A DNA stretch of 64,000 nucleotides from Methanoplanus sp. FWC-SCC4 (GCF_032878975.1 NZ_CP043875.1:670370-734369), one strand, 5' to 3'. Positions 1 to 13,682 are shown, counted from the stretch's first letter. Made by a program: numbers and translations. The notes: generated from the letters alone by a model not told the origin.

Positions 1-322
1 CAATTGCCGGGCCTTCAGTGACCGGAGCATGGTACTGGTTTGTCATTGAAAGACAGTTTTTCGGGCATGCTTCCACGCAGGAATTACATGATATGCATCT
101 GAACCTGTTAATCTGCCAGGTTCTGTCGTTTTTAGAAAATTCAATACAATCTGACGGACAATGTCTGCTGCAAAGACCACAAAATATACAGTCTTCCATT
201 CTAATTTCAATCTGACCTCTTGTAGCCTCAAATTTTTTTGCTGGTTCAAACGGGTAACGGATTGTTGAGGGTCCCCTTGCAAGGGTTTTGAAGATTGTTT
301 TTGTAATAGAAAATAATCCCAT
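1..322 (-). CDS. echF: Ech hydrogenase subunit EchF, 2x[4Fe-4S] ferredoxin (partial, C-terminus cut by window edge)
   Basis: This is the polyferredoxin-type electron-transfer subunit of an Ech [NiFe]-hydrogenase. It would carry electrons between soluble ferredoxin and the EchC/EchE core on the cytoplasmic face. Translating the minus strand from the ATG at 322 gives about 107 residues without a stop before base 1. Two cysteine clusters are visible, CIFCGLCSRHCP near residue 45 and CISCNSCVEACP near residue 76. An AGGTGAT Shine-Dalgarno sequence sits just upstream of the ATG. The start lies 5 nt after the echE stop, so this is the last ech gene seen. Family identity is firm from the clusters and operon position; the C-terminal end is not in the window. 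Confidence 0.9.
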   Translation of the reverse strand, partial: MGLFSITKTIFKTLARGPSTIRYPFEPAKKFEATRGQIEIRMEDCIFCGLCSRHCPSDCIEFSKNDRTWQINRFRCISCNSCVEACPKNCLSMTNQYHAPVTEGPAI

Positions 323-327
323 TTAAA

Positions 328-1407
328 TCACCTCTCCGCACACCCGATACAAGGATCTATTGAAAGAACAATGACAGGTACATCTGCCATTTCGCAGCCT
401 GCAAGCATCTTTACAAGAGGAGGTATGTTTGTAAGCGTCGGTGTTCTGACCCTTTCTCTCTGGATAAACTTTTTCCCGTTGCCTTTAATGTAATGGACAC
501 ACTCTCCACGTGGCTGTTCAACGCGTGAGAAGTATTCACCATCCGGATTTCCCTTAACCTTTATTTCAATGTCTCCTGACGGTATGTTTTCTGCTGCCTG
601 CTTAATTAGATCTATAGACTGAAGAACTTCTTTTGCACGAACCATACATCTTGAGTAACAGTCACAGCCATTTTCAGTTACCGGCTTAAAGTCAAGATCA
701 CCGTATGCCGCATATCCTGTATCTCTTATATCGATTGCAATGCCACTGCCCCTTGCGGTAGGACCGACTGCACCCAGATCGTATGCTTCTTCTTTTGAAA
801 GCATACCTATACCTTTGGTTCTGTGTTTTACAGTACTTTCATCAAAGAAGACATTATTGAGTTCCTCAATTTCAGGTGCCATTTTTTCAAGGTCTAAAAT
901 CATCTCTTTTAATTTGGAATCTGAAATATCCTTTCTGACACCGCCGACCTTGCATGAACTCTGAATAACGCGTCCGCCTGTGGTCTCTTCCATTGCATCC
1001 AGAACCTTTTCACGGAGTCTCCACGAGTTCATAAAGAGATTTTCGAATCCCATTGAATCTGCAAAGAGCCCCATCCAGAGAAGATGGCTGTGCATTCTTG
1101 AATACTCGGACCAGATGGTTCTAAGATAATGTGCTCTTGGCGGAACATCAACATCCATTATATTTTCAATACCCTGACAATACGCAAGACTGTGTATGAA
1201 GCTACAAATTCCACAGATGCGTTCTGCAATAAAGACATAATCCTTATATTCGCGGATTTCAACGAGTTTTTCAAGGCCCCTGTGAACGTATCCTATTGAT
1301 GGTATTGCCTCAACGACATGTTCATCTTCCAGGACAAGATCGAGGTGTATTGGCTCAGGGAGGACAGGGTGCTGGGGCCCGAAAGGAACCACTACTCTTC
1401 TGGACAT
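328..1407 (-). CDS. echE: Ech hydrogenase large subunit EchE (NiFe catalytic subunit, NuoD-like)
   Basis: EchE is the [NiFe] catalytic subunit of the energy-converting hydrogenase, homologous to complex I NuoD, and couples ferredoxin and H2 chemistry to ion translocation. At 359 aa it has the usual length. The two Ni-ligand motifs are present: RICGIC near residue 63 and DPCIGC at the extreme C-terminus, ending in CAER. There is no extension after the C-terminal motif, as is known for Ech-type enzymes that need no C-terminal maturation cleavage. It lies 3 nt after echD and 5 nt before echF in one operon. In hydrogenotrophic methanogens such enzymes are thought to supply reduced ferredoxin for carbon fixation or anaplerosis. 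Confidence 0.93.
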   Translation of the reverse strand: MSRRVVVPFGPQHPVLPEPIHLDLVLEDEHVVEAIPSIGYVHRGLEKLVEIREYKDYVFIAERICGICSFIHSLAYCQGIENIMDVDVPPRAHYLRTIWSEYSRMHSHLLWMGLFADSMGFENLFMNSWRLREKVLDAMEETTGGRVIQSSCKVGGVRKDISDSKLKEMILDLEKMAPEIEELNNVFFDESTVKHRTKGIGMLSKEEAYDLGAVGPTARGSGIAIDIRDTGYAAYGDLDFKPVTENGCDCYSRCMVRAKEVLQSIDLIKQAAENIPSGDIEIKVKGNPDGEYFSRVEQPRGECVHYIKGNGKKFIQRERVRTPTLTNIPPLVKMLAGCEMADVPVIVLSIDPCIGCAER

Positions 1408-1410
1408 AAA

Positions 1411-1809
1411 TCAGTTCTCCTCCTTTTTGCTTTCAGCATTATTTTTTTTATCTGTCTTTGTTACTTTGACATTAAACGGATTTTTAATGCTTGTTTTAAT
1501 GAGATTTCCTTTGAAATCGAGATTAATCCCTTTAACATTTACTCCGTAGAGATCGTGCATCTCGTTTTCATAAATGAATGCTCCCCAGTAAATATCTGAT
1601 ACGCTTGGGATTTCAATGCCTTCGGTGATTGAGATTCTCAGGTTTTCAAATTTGTAATCTTTTTCGAAGGAGTAGTTAATCTCAAATGTTTCATCATACT
1701 TCCCGCATCCGATTTGAACAAGACGAAAACCATTTCCATGCATATCCCTGACATTGGAAATGAGATCTTCCGGTTTGATTTCGGTTATCTTTTGATCTTC
1801 AATAGTCAT
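1411..1809 (-). CDS. echD: Ech hydrogenase subunit EchD (NuoC-like 30 kDa family)
   Basis: This 132-residue hydrophilic protein corresponds to the NuoC-like connecting subunit of Ech, which bridges the catalytic and electron-transfer modules. The family region with an ENEMHDLYGV stretch (about residues 80-90) matches the conserved complex I 30 kDa signature of the E-x-E-x-x-DLFG type. The C-terminus is lysine- and asparagine-rich and probably flexible. The start ATG overlaps the echC stop by 4 nt (ATGA), indicating translational coupling. Assignment rests on this motif plus the fixed order A-B-C-D-E-F. Sequence conservation in this subunit is weak, so the exact domain limits are uncertain. 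Confidence 0.87.
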   Translation of the reverse strand: MTIEDQKITEIKPEDLISNVRDMHGNGFRLVQIGCGKYDETFEINYSFEKDYKFENLRISITEGIEIPSVSDIYWGAFIYENEMHDLYGVNVKGINLDFKGNLIKTSIKNPFNVKVTKTDKKNNAESKKEEN

Positions 1810-2249
1810 TTCTGTTCACCTCCGGTTTTGTATGCTTCACGTTTTTTCTCAAGTACATCAAGTGCTTTTACAATTCCGTCAATAATTGATTCAGGCCTTG
1901 CTGCACATCCCGGAACATAAACATCAACAGGTATGAGTTCATTGATGCCTCCTGCAATGTTGTAGCACTGGCGGAAAACTCCTCCTGATGATGCACATAT
2001 GCCTATGGCTACAACAACATTTGGTTTTGGCATCTGGTCATAAATGTTTTTTATGACCTGTCTGTTTTGTTCGTTAACCCCGCCGGTCACAACAAATACA
2101 TCGGCATGTTTGGGATTTCCTGTATTCAGGATTCCAAAACGCTCAACGTCATATAGGGGTGTCAGGCAGGCTAAAACCTCAATATCACAACCGTTGCAGC
2201 TTGAGGCATCATAGTGTATTATCCATGGGGATTTTTTTAGATATGACAT
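1806..2249 (-). CDS. echC: Ech hydrogenase small subunit EchC (NuoB-like)
   Basis: EchC is the small hydrogenase subunit carrying the proximal [4Fe-4S] cluster and is homologous to complex I NuoB. The 147-aa protein shows the cluster ligands in the expected order: CNGCDIE near residue 18, a GICASSGG segment in the middle near residue 85, and VPGCAARPE near residue 110. The TGGVNEQNR stretch is also typical of the family. It sits between echB (16 nt gap) and echD (4 nt overlap) in the ech operon. The size, about half of a classical NiFe small subunit, is normal for Ech. Identification is confident. Confidence 0.93.
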   Translation of the reverse strand: MSYLKKSPWIIHYDASSCNGCDIEVLACLTPLYDVERFGILNTGNPKHADVFVVTGGVNEQNRQVIKNIYDQMPKPNVVVAIGICASSGGVFRQCYNIAGGINELIPVDVYVPGCAARPESIIDGIVKALDVLEKKREAYKTGGEQK

Positions 2250-2265
2250 GATTTTTTAACCTCCT

Positions 2266-3141
2266 CTAAATGAAATAAAGTGCCATAAGATTTACGACTC
2301 CAAACACTGCTGTTATTATCCAGCAGCTTTTCAACAATAACTGCCATTTGATTCTTGCAGTTGCATTGTCCACTAAAAGTTCAAGGAAATAGACTACAAT
2401 TAGTGCGATCAATCCAATTACCGGAGCTGCCATTCCAAAGAACAGGAACAGGAATCCCAGCAGAAATACAAGTTCGTAAAGATGTGCTATTTCAGTCATC
2501 CCAAGTGTTGAACCCGAAAATTCTGTGGTAAGACCTTTTACAAGTTCCTGGTGAGCATGGTGTGAAGTTGAAAGGTCAAATGGTGATTTTCTAAGTTTTA
2601 TTGTGAAAACATAGACCATTCCTATGAATATCCCAGGCATCAGAATAATCGGAGCAACACTGTTTTGCAGGATTCCCAGGGTGTCAAATGTTTTTGTAAT
2701 TTCATAAAAACCGATTGCAGCGATTATGATAATCGGTTCAAATGCCATTAACTGAATAAGTTCTCTTTCTGCACCTACGTGGGCATATGGAGAACCCGTT
2801 GAATATGCTCCAAGTACAAGAAATACATGAGCAAGAGTCAGTGCAAATATTACCAGCAGGATGTCGCTTCCTGCAAAGAATAAAACACCTGTTACAATTA
2901 TGAATATCAGGTAGCTGAATATCCAGAAATTCTGTGACTCATGAACAACAATATTTTCCTTTTCAAACAGCTTGAATATATCATAAAGTGGCTGAAGAAC
3001 CGGTGGTCCGACTCTTCCCTGCATTCTGGCTGTGATTTTACGGTCAATTCCTGTGATTACAGCTCCTATAAAGGGAGCAAGTATCACAAATAATATTGCG
3101 CCTGCCAGTTGATATACGGGAATATTCTCTATAATATTCAT
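2266..3141 (-). CDS. echB: Ech hydrogenase membrane subunit EchB (NuoH-like)
   Basis: EchB is the integral membrane subunit homologous to NuoH/HyfC that anchors the hydrogenase module and forms part of the ion-translocation path. The 291-aa sequence is strongly hydrophobic with about eight predicted membrane segments. It contains the family loops DRKITARMQGRVGPPVLQPL (residues about 28-47) and a GAERELIQLMAFEP stretch near residue 125. Both are hallmark NuoH-type loops facing the catalytic subunits. Its ATG overlaps the echA stop by 4 nt. It is intact, and there is no sign of a frameshift. Confidence 0.93.
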   Translation of the reverse strand: MNIIENIPVYQLAGAILFVILAPFIGAVITGIDRKITARMQGRVGPPVLQPLYDIFKLFEKENIVVHESQNFWIFSYLIFIIVTGVLFFAGSDILLVIFALTLAHVFLVLGAYSTGSPYAHVGAERELIQLMAFEPIIIIAAIGFYEITKTFDTLGILQNSVAPIILMPGIFIGMVYVFTIKLRKSPFDLSTSHHAHQELVKGLTTEFSGSTLGMTEIAHLYELVFLLGFLFLFFGMAAPVIGLIALIVVYFLELLVDNATARIKWQLLLKSCWIITAVFGVVNLMALYFI

Positions 3142-5105
3142 ATGAACATCACCATCCCGGAAAGAATCATTGCAGCCAGTATAAACAAAATTGCAATGAT
3201 AATTATTGTTAAAAGGTTACCTGCTTTTGCGATTTTTTCTTCACCAAAATATTCTTCCAGGTAGTAGTTGGACATTTCCAGATCCTTCTTTATTCCCATG
3301 CTACCGCTAAATGACATGTCAGCCCCTGTTGGCCTGGCACACATGTACTGCTGCTTTATTGTTCTTCCCTTTCCAAAGTGCAACAGTGAAAGAGGCAGAA
3401 GCACGATCAATACGAGCATCATTATCATTATGATCATATTGTTCAGGCTTAAAAGATGAGAAGCCGTTCCATATACTTCTCCAAGGTATGGTTCAATTAA
3501 TTCACTTGAGATAAGTGGGAAGAACAGGCAGGTAATTACAGTAAGTCCTCCCAGTGCATAAATAGCAGTCATTTCCTGTCCGGATGCCTCTTTTTTGAGA
3601 GGCTCTGATTTTGTCCTGACTTCTATTAGTTTTCCCATCCACTTTGCCCAGAAGAACACTGTTATTCCACTTCCATAGGCTATTATTGCCACAAGCAGCA
3701 TTCCAAAAGGCGGAAGAGCATTTACAAATGCGTGAATTGTTGCCCATTTTGATATGAGCATTCCAAATGGTGCGAGAAACATTCCGGCAATTCCTATAAG
3801 CATCATTGTTGCGATCTTTGGCATTGTTGCAATAAGGCCGGACATATCCTCAATATCCCTTGAGTGTTTTTTGTGTTCAACCGAACCTACTGACAGGAAT
3901 AATAGTGACTTTGCAACTGCATGGAATATTATCAGAAGTATCGCTGCCCAGACAGCTTCCTGGGTGCCTATTCCTGCACATGCCACAACAAGTCCGAGGT
4001 TTGCAATTGTAGAATAAGCCAGAACTTTCTTGGCATTGCTCTGACTGATTGCTATTGCGGATGCGAAAAGGAATGTGAATGCTCCAACAAGTGAGATCAT
4101 GATTCCTATAAGATTTCCTTCAAAAACTGGAGCAAATCTGACAATCACATAAACACCTGCTTTTACCATTGTGCTTGAATGGAGAAGTGCAGATACCGGT
4201 GTTGGTGCAATCATAGCCCCGACAAGCCATGATGAAAAAGGCATCTGTGCTGATTTAGTAAGTCCTGCAAAACCTATCAGAGCTGCAGGTATTAGTGCAA
4301 CTGCAGGGCCTGCTGCAATCAGGTTATTCAGATATATATATTCAGCATTTCCTGAGAACAACAGTATAAACATTATCGAAAATGCAAATGCAACTCCTCC
4401 AAGAGTATTCAACAAAAGGGCCCAGAATGCGTTTTTCCAGGCAATTTCGTCTCTTGCATATCCGATTAAAAGGAACGAACAAAGAGTTGTAATTTCCCAG
4501 AACAGGAACAGCCATACAATGTGATTTGAGAATACTATTCCAAACATTGCAGAAAGGAACAGGAACATCAGGAAGAAAAACAAAGGCCTTCTGTCTTTGA
4601 TTTCTTTGTGGTGGTCCTGATAGCTTTTCATATATCCGACAGCGTAAACACAGATTAAACTTCCAATAATGCCTATAATCAGTGCCATTATCACTGAAAA
4701 TTCATCTAAAAAGAGTTCCTGTGATAATGCTGCATGTGATACGGCAAAATTTTCAGCATAAAGGATAGCTGCTGTCTGAATTGCCACGAGTACCGCAATC
4801 AGATAGTGTTTGAATTTAACACTTATTCCAATGATGAACAGTGCGATTGCAACTTCAATTGCAATCATTAAAGTGCCTGTCAGTTCTGAGCCAATGGTAT
4901 AAAATGATAAACCATTCCCATATGTGGTGACAAACAGATATAATGAAGCAACTGCTGTAACAACCGCTGATATTTTAACGATTGAATCTCTCAATCCACC
5001 ATTAGGAAGCACTAGCATAAGAAGTGCTGCAATAAGTGGAAAGAGGATTAAAAAGATTAGTATGTCCACATATATCCCTCTGATTCTAATATTCGGGTTT
5101 AACAC
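3138..5105 (-). CDS. echA: Ech hydrogenase membrane subunit EchA (NuoL/MrpA antiporter-like)
   Basis: EchA is the large antiporter-like membrane subunit (NuoL/M/N family) expected to pump H+ or Na+. The 655-aa protein has many transmembrane helices. The proton-translocation core is recognisable: an FFLMFLFLSAMFGIVFSNHI region with WLFLFWEITTLCSFLLIG near residue 205 (the conserved WE glutamate) and LTKSAQMPFSSWLVGAMIAP near residue 285 (the conserved lysine). It is the first gene of the ech operon. The longest frame uses a GTG at 5105. A second in-frame GTG at 5069 follows an AGAGGG sequence and may be the true start. The 222-nt gap before it is AT-rich, with a weak TATA-like AATAAATAAC on the minus strand near 5174-5183. 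Confidence 0.92.
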   Translation of the reverse strand: MLNPNIRIRGIYVDILIFLILFPLIAALLMLVLPNGGLRDSIVKISAVVTAVASLYLFVTTYGNGLSFYTIGSELTGTLMIAIEVAIALFIIGISVKFKHYLIAVLVAIQTAAILYAENFAVSHAALSQELFLDEFSVIMALIIGIIGSLICVYAVGYMKSYQDHHKEIKDRRPLFFFLMFLFLSAMFGIVFSNHIVWLFLFWEITTLCSFLLIGYARDEIAWKNAFWALLLNTLGGVAFAFSIMFILLFSGNAEYIYLNNLIAAGPAVALIPAALIGFAGLTKSAQMPFSSWLVGAMIAPTPVSALLHSSTMVKAGVYVIVRFAPVFEGNLIGIMISLVGAFTFLFASAIAISQSNAKKVLAYSTIANLGLVVACAGIGTQEAVWAAILLIIFHAVAKSLLFLSVGSVEHKKHSRDIEDMSGLIATMPKIATMMLIGIAGMFLAPFGMLISKWATIHAFVNALPPFGMLLVAIIAYGSGITVFFWAKWMGKLIEVRTKSEPLKKEASGQEMTAIYALGGLTVITCLFFPLISSELIEPYLGEVYGTASHLLSLNNMIIMIMMLVLIVLLPLSLLHFGKGRTIKQQYMCARPTGADMSFSGSMGIKKDLEMSNYYLEEYFGEEKIAKAGNLLTIIIIAILFILAAMILSGMVMFI

Positions 5106-5328
5106 TATTTATCATTTACAATTTAACATATTCGTGAATAATCACAAAGAATTGAATTTGTTCTGCAAAATAGCGTTATTTATTGTTTATGTGCTCAGAA
5201 TGGATTTAATCAGTCAATATGGTTAAAAATGTCCTGATATAATTTTAAATTTGGGATGCGCGAAAAAAGCGGACTATAATTCAGTCTTCAATAAATATCA
5301 TGATTAATTATTTATACTAAAAAGATAA

Positions 5329-5778
5329 TTAAAGAGTTTCTTCTGTAATTATCTGAACATTTACTATGTCGTGCTGGCGTTCTGCAAGCTTGTTTGCCTT
5401 GAAAATGTTCTTTCCCCCTTTTCCAATAGCAATGCCCCGATCTTCCTCTTCAACATCAACATTTGCAATGTATTCGCCTTCCTCATTTTCTGTAATCTCA
5501 ACAGAGATTACACGGGCCGGTAAGAAGCAGTTTTTAATGAATTGCTCTGCATCGTTAGAAAATTCAACAACTTCAATTTTTTTGCCAAGTTCCTCAGAGG
5601 CTTTTTTAATGCTTGCACCCTGCTTTCCAATAGCACGGCCCATGTCCCCTGGATTGATAACAAAAATGAGGCGTTCATTTCTTTCATCAACAATACAGTC
5701 GCGGCTTCCTGCACCTGTAATGTCTTCAAATTGCTTCATCAGCTGAAGACTCTGTTCGTTTAAGACGATTTCACCCAT
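5329..5778 (-). CDS. nusA: archaeal NusA-family transcription factor (two KH domains)
   Basis: This is the short archaeal NusA homologue, consisting only of two KH RNA-binding domains and lacking the bacterial N-terminal and S1 regions. At 149 aa it has the normal archaeal length. KH-type GxxG loops are visible as GRAIGKQGASIKKA near residue 50 and GIAIGKGGKNIFKA near residue 116. Its place at the distal end of the RNA polymerase operon after rpl30e (4 nt gap) is the classical archaeal arrangement. The function is inferred to be in elongation, termination or RNA binding; archaeal biochemistry for this family is limited. Confidence 0.9.
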   Translation of the reverse strand: MGEIVLNEQSLQLMKQFEDITGAGSRDCIVDERNERLIFVINPGDMGRAIGKQGASIKKASEELGKKIEVVEFSNDAEQFIKNCFLPARVISVEITENEEGEYIANVDVEEEDRGIAIGKGGKNIFKANKLAERQHDIVNVQIITEETL

Positions 5779-5782
5779 ATAC

Positions 5783-6070
5783 TTATGCCCTCTTTAGGCT
5801 GAGGATATCAGAATCTCCTGCTTCTAAGATTGCAAGAGCACTTACAAAGTGTGGTCTTCCGCAGGACACTCCGAGTGCCTTGCTTGAGTCATCATACGTG
5901 TAGGTGAATACATTCTGTTCATTTAAATATGAAATAAATTCTTCAGGACAATTGTTTGCAACAACAATCATCTGTGCTTTTCCCTCTGAAATACAATCTT
6001 TTGTTTCTTTCTGTCCGATAACGACAGAGCCTGACTTAATTGCGCGTCTGAGAGACGTTTCGAAATCCAT
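5783..6070 (-). CDS. rpl30e: 50S ribosomal protein L30e
   Basis: This 95-aa protein belongs to the L7Ae/L30e/S12e RNA-binding superfamily. The central segment, with VVANNCPEEF and the C-terminal CGRPHFVSALAI, is typical of L30e, which binds rRNA at the large subunit. The gene lies between rpoA2 and nusA, as in many euryarchaeal RNA polymerase operons, with gaps of 23 and 4 nt. It is intact and of the expected length. Distinguishing L30e from L7Ae relies on this operon context as well as sequence. Confidence 0.9.
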   Translation of the reverse strand: MDFETSLRRAIKSGSVVIGQKETKDCISEGKAQMIVVANNCPEEFISYLNEQNVFTYTYDDSSKALGVSCGRPHFVSALAILEAGDSDILSLKRA

Positions 6071-6093
6071 TGAAATTCTCCTAAAATTTTGTT

Positions 6094-9908
<3,815 letters not shown>

Positions 9909-9928
9909 TTTTAATTAGGCCCCCTTTA

Positions 9929-11758
9929 TTATACCTGATCCTCAAGATGCATTCTTGGTGCTATGCACATACTTTTCATTTCATCCAAGAGAAGTTTGAA
10001 TGCATAACTCATTTCTACAGAGTAGATGTCTGTTTCATTTCCACAGGCAAGACAACGGGTGACATTGCGGTTTCTGTCAAGGAATGCAATCATACCACAT
10101 TTTGCACAGACATATTGCTCTACTTTATCAGATTCATCTAAAAGACGTTCTTTCAGAGCCATTGCAGCACCGTGTCCTATTAATACATCACGTTCCATTT
10201 CTCCGAATCTCAGACCACCCTCACGTGCACGTCCTTCTGTTGGCTGGCGTGTTAAAACCTGTACCGGACCGCGTGAACGGGCATGCATTTTTGAAGATAC
10301 CATGTGGTAAAGTTTCTGGTAGTAGATAACGCCAACGTAAATATCTGCTTTAAACTGTTTGCCGGTGATACCGTCATACATTACTTCACGGCCGTTATGT
10401 GCGAATCCGAGAGCCTTTAAAGATTTTCTCAAGACTTCTTCGGATTCTCCTCCAAAAGCTGTAGCATTGATTCTTCTTCCTTCCAGAGAACCAACCTTTC
10501 CACCAAGCATCTCAAGCATGTGACCTACTGTCATACGTGAAGGGATAGCGTGTGGATTTATAACCAGATCAGGTGCAATACCGGCTTCGGTAAATGGCAT
10601 ATTTTCCTGTGGGATAATAAGTCCTACAACACCTTTCTGACCGTGACGGGATGCAAACTTGTCACCTACTTCAGGTACACGGAGATCACGTGTTCTTACC
10701 TTTACAAGGCGTGATGAATTCTCACCCTCTGTCACAATTACCGTGTCAACGATACCATGTTCATTGCTTCTCATTGTAACAGATGTGTCGCGGCGCTTTT
10801 CAACTGCAATAAGTTCTCCGCTTGGTTCCTCAAGGAAACGGGGCGGGGATGTTTTACCGATGAGAACATCTTTTTCCTTGACAATTGTTTCAGGATTGAT
10901 AATACCGTCACTGTCAAGATTCTGGTAATATTCAGAACCATGAGCTCCTGAAACTTCTTCGTCAGGAACTTCGATCTTGTCTACCTGACCTCCAGGGTAT
11001 CTTCTTTCTTCTCCATCATATGTTCTGAAGAAGTGGGAGCGGCCTACCCCTCTTTCAATAGAAGCTTTGTTGTAGATCAATGAATCTTCAATATTGAAAC
11101 CTTCGTAAGATAAAACTGCAACTACAAGGTTTTGTCCGGCTGCACGGTCATCTGAGCCAATAACTCTGGATGTCTGTGTATGAACAAGTGATTTCTGTAC
11201 ATAGTGAAGAAGATGGCCACGTGTATCCGGCCTTAACTTCATATTTGAAGAACCGAATCCGAGTGCCTGTTTGATCATACCTGCACCCATTGTTACACGT
11301 GGTGATGCATTGTGTTCAGGGAAAGGAACGTGTGCCGCACCTAATCCAAGAATGAGAGATGCATCAATTTCAAGATGTGTATGTTCCTGAGTCAGATCAT
11401 CTTCTTTAATTGCGATATACAGATCTTCCTCTTCCTCGGCATCTATGAATTCAATAAGACCTTCCGCTACAAGATCCATGAAATCAATTTCATGGGATTT
11501 AAGCCTTGCAATGTCTTCGTTTGTTAGAAGTGGGCGTCCTCCTTCAACAATTATTAACGGACGGCGTGCTCTTCCTCTGTCTGTGTGAATGATAATGTCG
11601 CCGTTATATTTCTTGTGTGAAATGTTGATTTGGGGGGATAATTCTCCTCTTCTTCTCATTCGTTGAACATTGGATACAAGTCCCACAGGATCATCACAGA
11701 GACCTATGAGTGCTCCGTCAACGAATACTCTTGATTTTTTTGTTAAGTTAGAGCTCAT
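9929..11758 (-). CDS. rpoB1: DNA-directed RNA polymerase subunit B' (RpoB1)
   Basis: RpoB1 is the C-terminal portion of the second-largest subunit, which is split into two genes in many methanogens. The 609-aa protein contains the conserved [15 protein letters not shown] segment near residue 365. It also carries the C-terminal clamp/anchor region with [15 protein letters not shown] and the zinc site [22 protein letters not shown] near residue 555. Its ATG overlaps the rpoB2 stop by 4 nt, which favours stoichiometric synthesis of the two halves. Both are intact, so this is the normal split and not a mutation. Confidence 0.97.
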   Translation of the reverse strand: MSSNLTKKSRVFVDGALIGLCDDPVGLVSNVQRMRRRGELSPQINISHKKYNGDIIIHTDRGRARRPLIIVEGGRPLLTNEDIARLKSHEIDFMDLVAEGLIEFIDAEEEEDLYIAIKEDDLTQEHTHLEIDASLILGLGAAHVPFPEHNASPRVTMGAGMIKQALGFGSSNMKLRPDTRGHLLHYVQKSLVHTQTSRVIGSDDRAAGQNLVVAVLSYEGFNIEDSLIYNKASIERGVGRSHFFRTYDGEERRYPGGQVDKIEVPDEEVSGAHGSEYYQNLDSDGIINPETIVKEKDVLIGKTSPPRFLEEPSGELIAVEKRRDTSVTMRSNEHGIVDTVIVTEGENSSRLVKVRTRDLRVPEVGDKFASRHGQKGVVGLIIPQENMPFTEAGIAPDLVINPHAIPSRMTVGHMLEMLGGKVGSLEGRRINATAFGGESEEVLRKSLKALGFAHNGREVMYDGITGKQFKADIYVGVIYYQKLYHMVSSKMHARSRGPVQVLTRQPTEGRAREGGLRFGEMERDVLIGHGAAMALKERLLDESDKVEQYVCAKCGMIAFLDRNRNVTRCLACGNETDIYSVEMSYAFKLLLDEMKSMCIAPRMHLEDQV

Positions 11759-13314
11759 AATACCTCCCTTTTGAGTTCTTCCACACCAAGGTTGTAGAGC
11801 ATTCTGTTAATTGCCTGCTCGTCTTTAACTCCTTTTGAGATTTCAACCATTTGAGCAAAGTTTTTAACAAGACCACAATTTGGACCTTCAGGAGTTTCCG
11901 AAGGACATATTCTTCCCCATTGTGTCGGGTGAAGATCACGGGCCTCAAAGTGAGGTTGTGAACGGGACAATGGTGATATTACACGGCGCAGGTGAGATAC
12001 AACTGCCATATGATCAACTCTGTCTAATAACTGTGAAACACCGGTTCTTCCACCAACCCAGTTTCCAGTTGCAAGAGGATGCAGAAGTCTCTCTGTTAAA
12101 ACATCTGCACGAACAGCCGTGCTGATTGACAAATCCCTGTGTCTCATGCTTGCACGTTCCAGCTGGTATTTCACATCACGTGTAAGTCTGTTCAGTGAAA
12201 TACGGAATAAATCTTCCATCAAATCCCCGGCAAGTTTCAGACGCTTGTTTGAATAGTGATCTTTATCATCAATTTTTCTTCTGTCAAGGACAAGATCAAA
12301 ACAGGCTTCTCCCATTCTTCCAAGGAAGTGTGCTTTTGCAAGGCGGACACTTTCAACTGCTGCTTGGTATCCGGGATCTTCTTCTTTTATTCCTGCAGGC
12401 ATCAGCTCATTTAAGTGCGGAAGGAGGTAATTGTCAAGAACAAACTCTGCACGCTTTTTCTGGTAATCTTTTGTCTGATTTGGTGCAAGTTTTTTACCAA
12501 CGTACATTATACCTTCTTCAGTGTTGTCGCATTCACTTTCTTCGAGATTCTGGAGCATGAAGGTAAGAACGTCTTCATCTGTTGAAACAGCATTTACAAC
12601 ATCTTCATCGCTATTGAGACCAAGTGCACGCATTAAATCTACGAATTTAAGGTGACCTGCAACAGACGGAAATGAAACTTCCAAAATATTTTTCTTGTTT
12701 CTTTCAACAATGACAAGTGCACGATATCCGCGATACTGGGAGAATACTTTAGCAACGTATATTCTTTCATTGTATCTTTCGGTGTATTCTGTCATGATCT
12801 TATTTGATGCAAGATCTTCCAGTGTCATTAATACACGTTCAGAACCGTTTACGATGAAATATCCTCCCGGATCGTGTGAATCTTCACCATGTTCTATTCT
12901 CTCATCGTCTGAGAGTCCACACAGGTTACAGACGCTGGATCCAACCATTACAGGTAATTGCCCTATGGTTGTTGTCACTGTTTCCTGTCTTTCGTCTCCC
13001 TGAACCAGTACCATATCCAGCTGTATTGGAGCAGCATAGGTCAGGTTTCTGAGACGGGCTTCGCTTGGGTAAAGACCGGACTGTGATCCGTCTGCTTCAC
13101 GAACCACTGGTTTTTCTACCCTTATAGTGCCTAGTTCAACCCATACAGGTTCATTGTCTTTTCCTCTTTGAGCTATGTCAGTTTCAATGACACGCTGTTC
13201 ATCTACAACTTTCTGTAAATTGTAGTCTAGGAAATAATTGTATGAATCAAGCTGATGGCGCGCAACGTGTGCGCGTGAAAAATACGCTTCAGATAATGTT
13301 TTACGATCTAACAA
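11755..13314 (-). CDS. rpoB2: DNA-directed RNA polymerase subunit B'' (RpoB2)
   Basis: RpoB2 is the N-terminal half of the split second-largest RNA polymerase subunit and contributes the lobe and protrusion domains. The 519-aa protein includes [15 protein letters not shown] near residue 150 and ends with the fork region [20 protein letters not shown] near residue 470. The frame begins with TTG at 13314; a GGTGGT sequence lies a few bases upstream and supports this non-ATG start. It lies 37 nt downstream of rpoH and overlaps rpoB1. The TTG start is inferred and could be adjusted by a few codons. Confidence 0.95.
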   Translation of the reverse strand: MLDRKTLSEAYFSRAHVARHQLDSYNYFLDYNLQKVVDEQRVIETDIAQRGKDNEPVWVELGTIRVEKPVVREADGSQSGLYPSEARLRNLTYAAPIQLDMVLVQGDERQETVTTTIGQLPVMVGSSVCNLCGLSDDERIEHGEDSHDPGGYFIVNGSERVLMTLEDLASNKIMTEYTERYNERIYVAKVFSQYRGYRALVIVERNKKNILEVSFPSVAGHLKFVDLMRALGLNSDEDVVNAVSTDEDVLTFMLQNLEESECDNTEEGIMYVGKKLAPNQTKDYQKKRAEFVLDNYLLPHLNELMPAGIKEEDPGYQAAVESVRLAKAHFLGRMGEACFDLVLDRRKIDDKDHYSNKRLKLAGDLMEDLFRISLNRLTRDVKYQLERASMRHRDLSISTAVRADVLTERLLHPLATGNWVGGRTGVSQLLDRVDHMAVVSHLRRVISPLSRSQPHFEARDLHPTQWGRICPSETPEGPNCGLVKNFAQMVEISKGVKDEQAINRMLYNLGVEELKREVL

Positions 13315-13351
13315 ACGAGACCACCCTGGGAATTAATAAAATTTGAATTAA

Positions 13352-13603
13352 TTATTTCTTTGGCCTCTTTACGACCATTCTATACGCTTCGGCCAGACCA
13401 GCGGTTTGACTTGTGCGGACAATCCTGATTACGTCATTGATCTTTGCTCCAACTTCTTTTACTGCCGGATCATCGTGGTAAATTTTTGGAAGCTGGTCAC
13501 GGGTAATCTGGTAGAAAGTAAGCAGATCCTGGATCTCTTCCTGACTCATGATTTGATGGTCAGGTACCATAACATGTTTTAATACCGAAAAATTGGTGCT
13601 CAT
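13352..13603 (-). CDS. rpoH: DNA-directed RNA polymerase subunit H (RpoH)
   Basis: RpoH is the small archaeal RNA polymerase subunit homologous to the C-terminal domain of eukaryotic RPB5. The 83-aa protein has the family N-terminus [16 protein letters not shown], the [11 protein letters not shown] segment, and the terminal YRMVVKRP motif. It heads the rpo operon. The nearest TATA-like sequence (AATATATC, about 13617-13624) is only about 20 nt upstream of the ATG. Transcription therefore either starts very close to the gene or partly reads through from the tRNA-Lys promoter. Identification is confident. Confidence 0.96.
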   Translation of the reverse strand: MSTNFSVLKHVMVPDHQIMSQEEIQDLLTFYQITRDQLPKIYHDDPAVKEVGAKINDVIRIVRTSQTAGLAEAYRMVVKRPKK

Positions 13604-13653
13604 CTCTTAGCCCCTGATGATATATTGAGTTTTGTTCAGATGCATCACCGTTG

Positions 13654-13682
13654 AAAAAATACCAAAATACGCCACATTTTGG
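13654..13682 (-). terminator. terminator-like hairpin with T-run downstream of tRNA-Lys
   Basis: A perfect 7-bp inverted repeat CCAAAAT/ATTTTGG with a 7-nt loop occupies 13662-13682. On the minus strand it is followed by a TATTTTTT tract. It begins 20 nt after the 3' end of tRNA-Lys and lies before rpoH. The hairpin plus oligo-T looks like a transcript end for the tRNA. Euryarchaea mostly use the T-run itself; whether the stem matters is not known from sequence. Confidence 0.6.

Noticed and set aside
3268..5226. Plus-strand ORFs inside the echA region
   Set aside because: They are antisense shadows of a long membrane-protein gene; their translations lack domains or ribosome sites, while echA on the minus strand is fully family-like.
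9929..11758. Split of RNA polymerase B into two genes seen as a frameshift
   Set aside because: The 4-nt ATGA overlap and clean domain border match the normal split rpoB of many methanogens.
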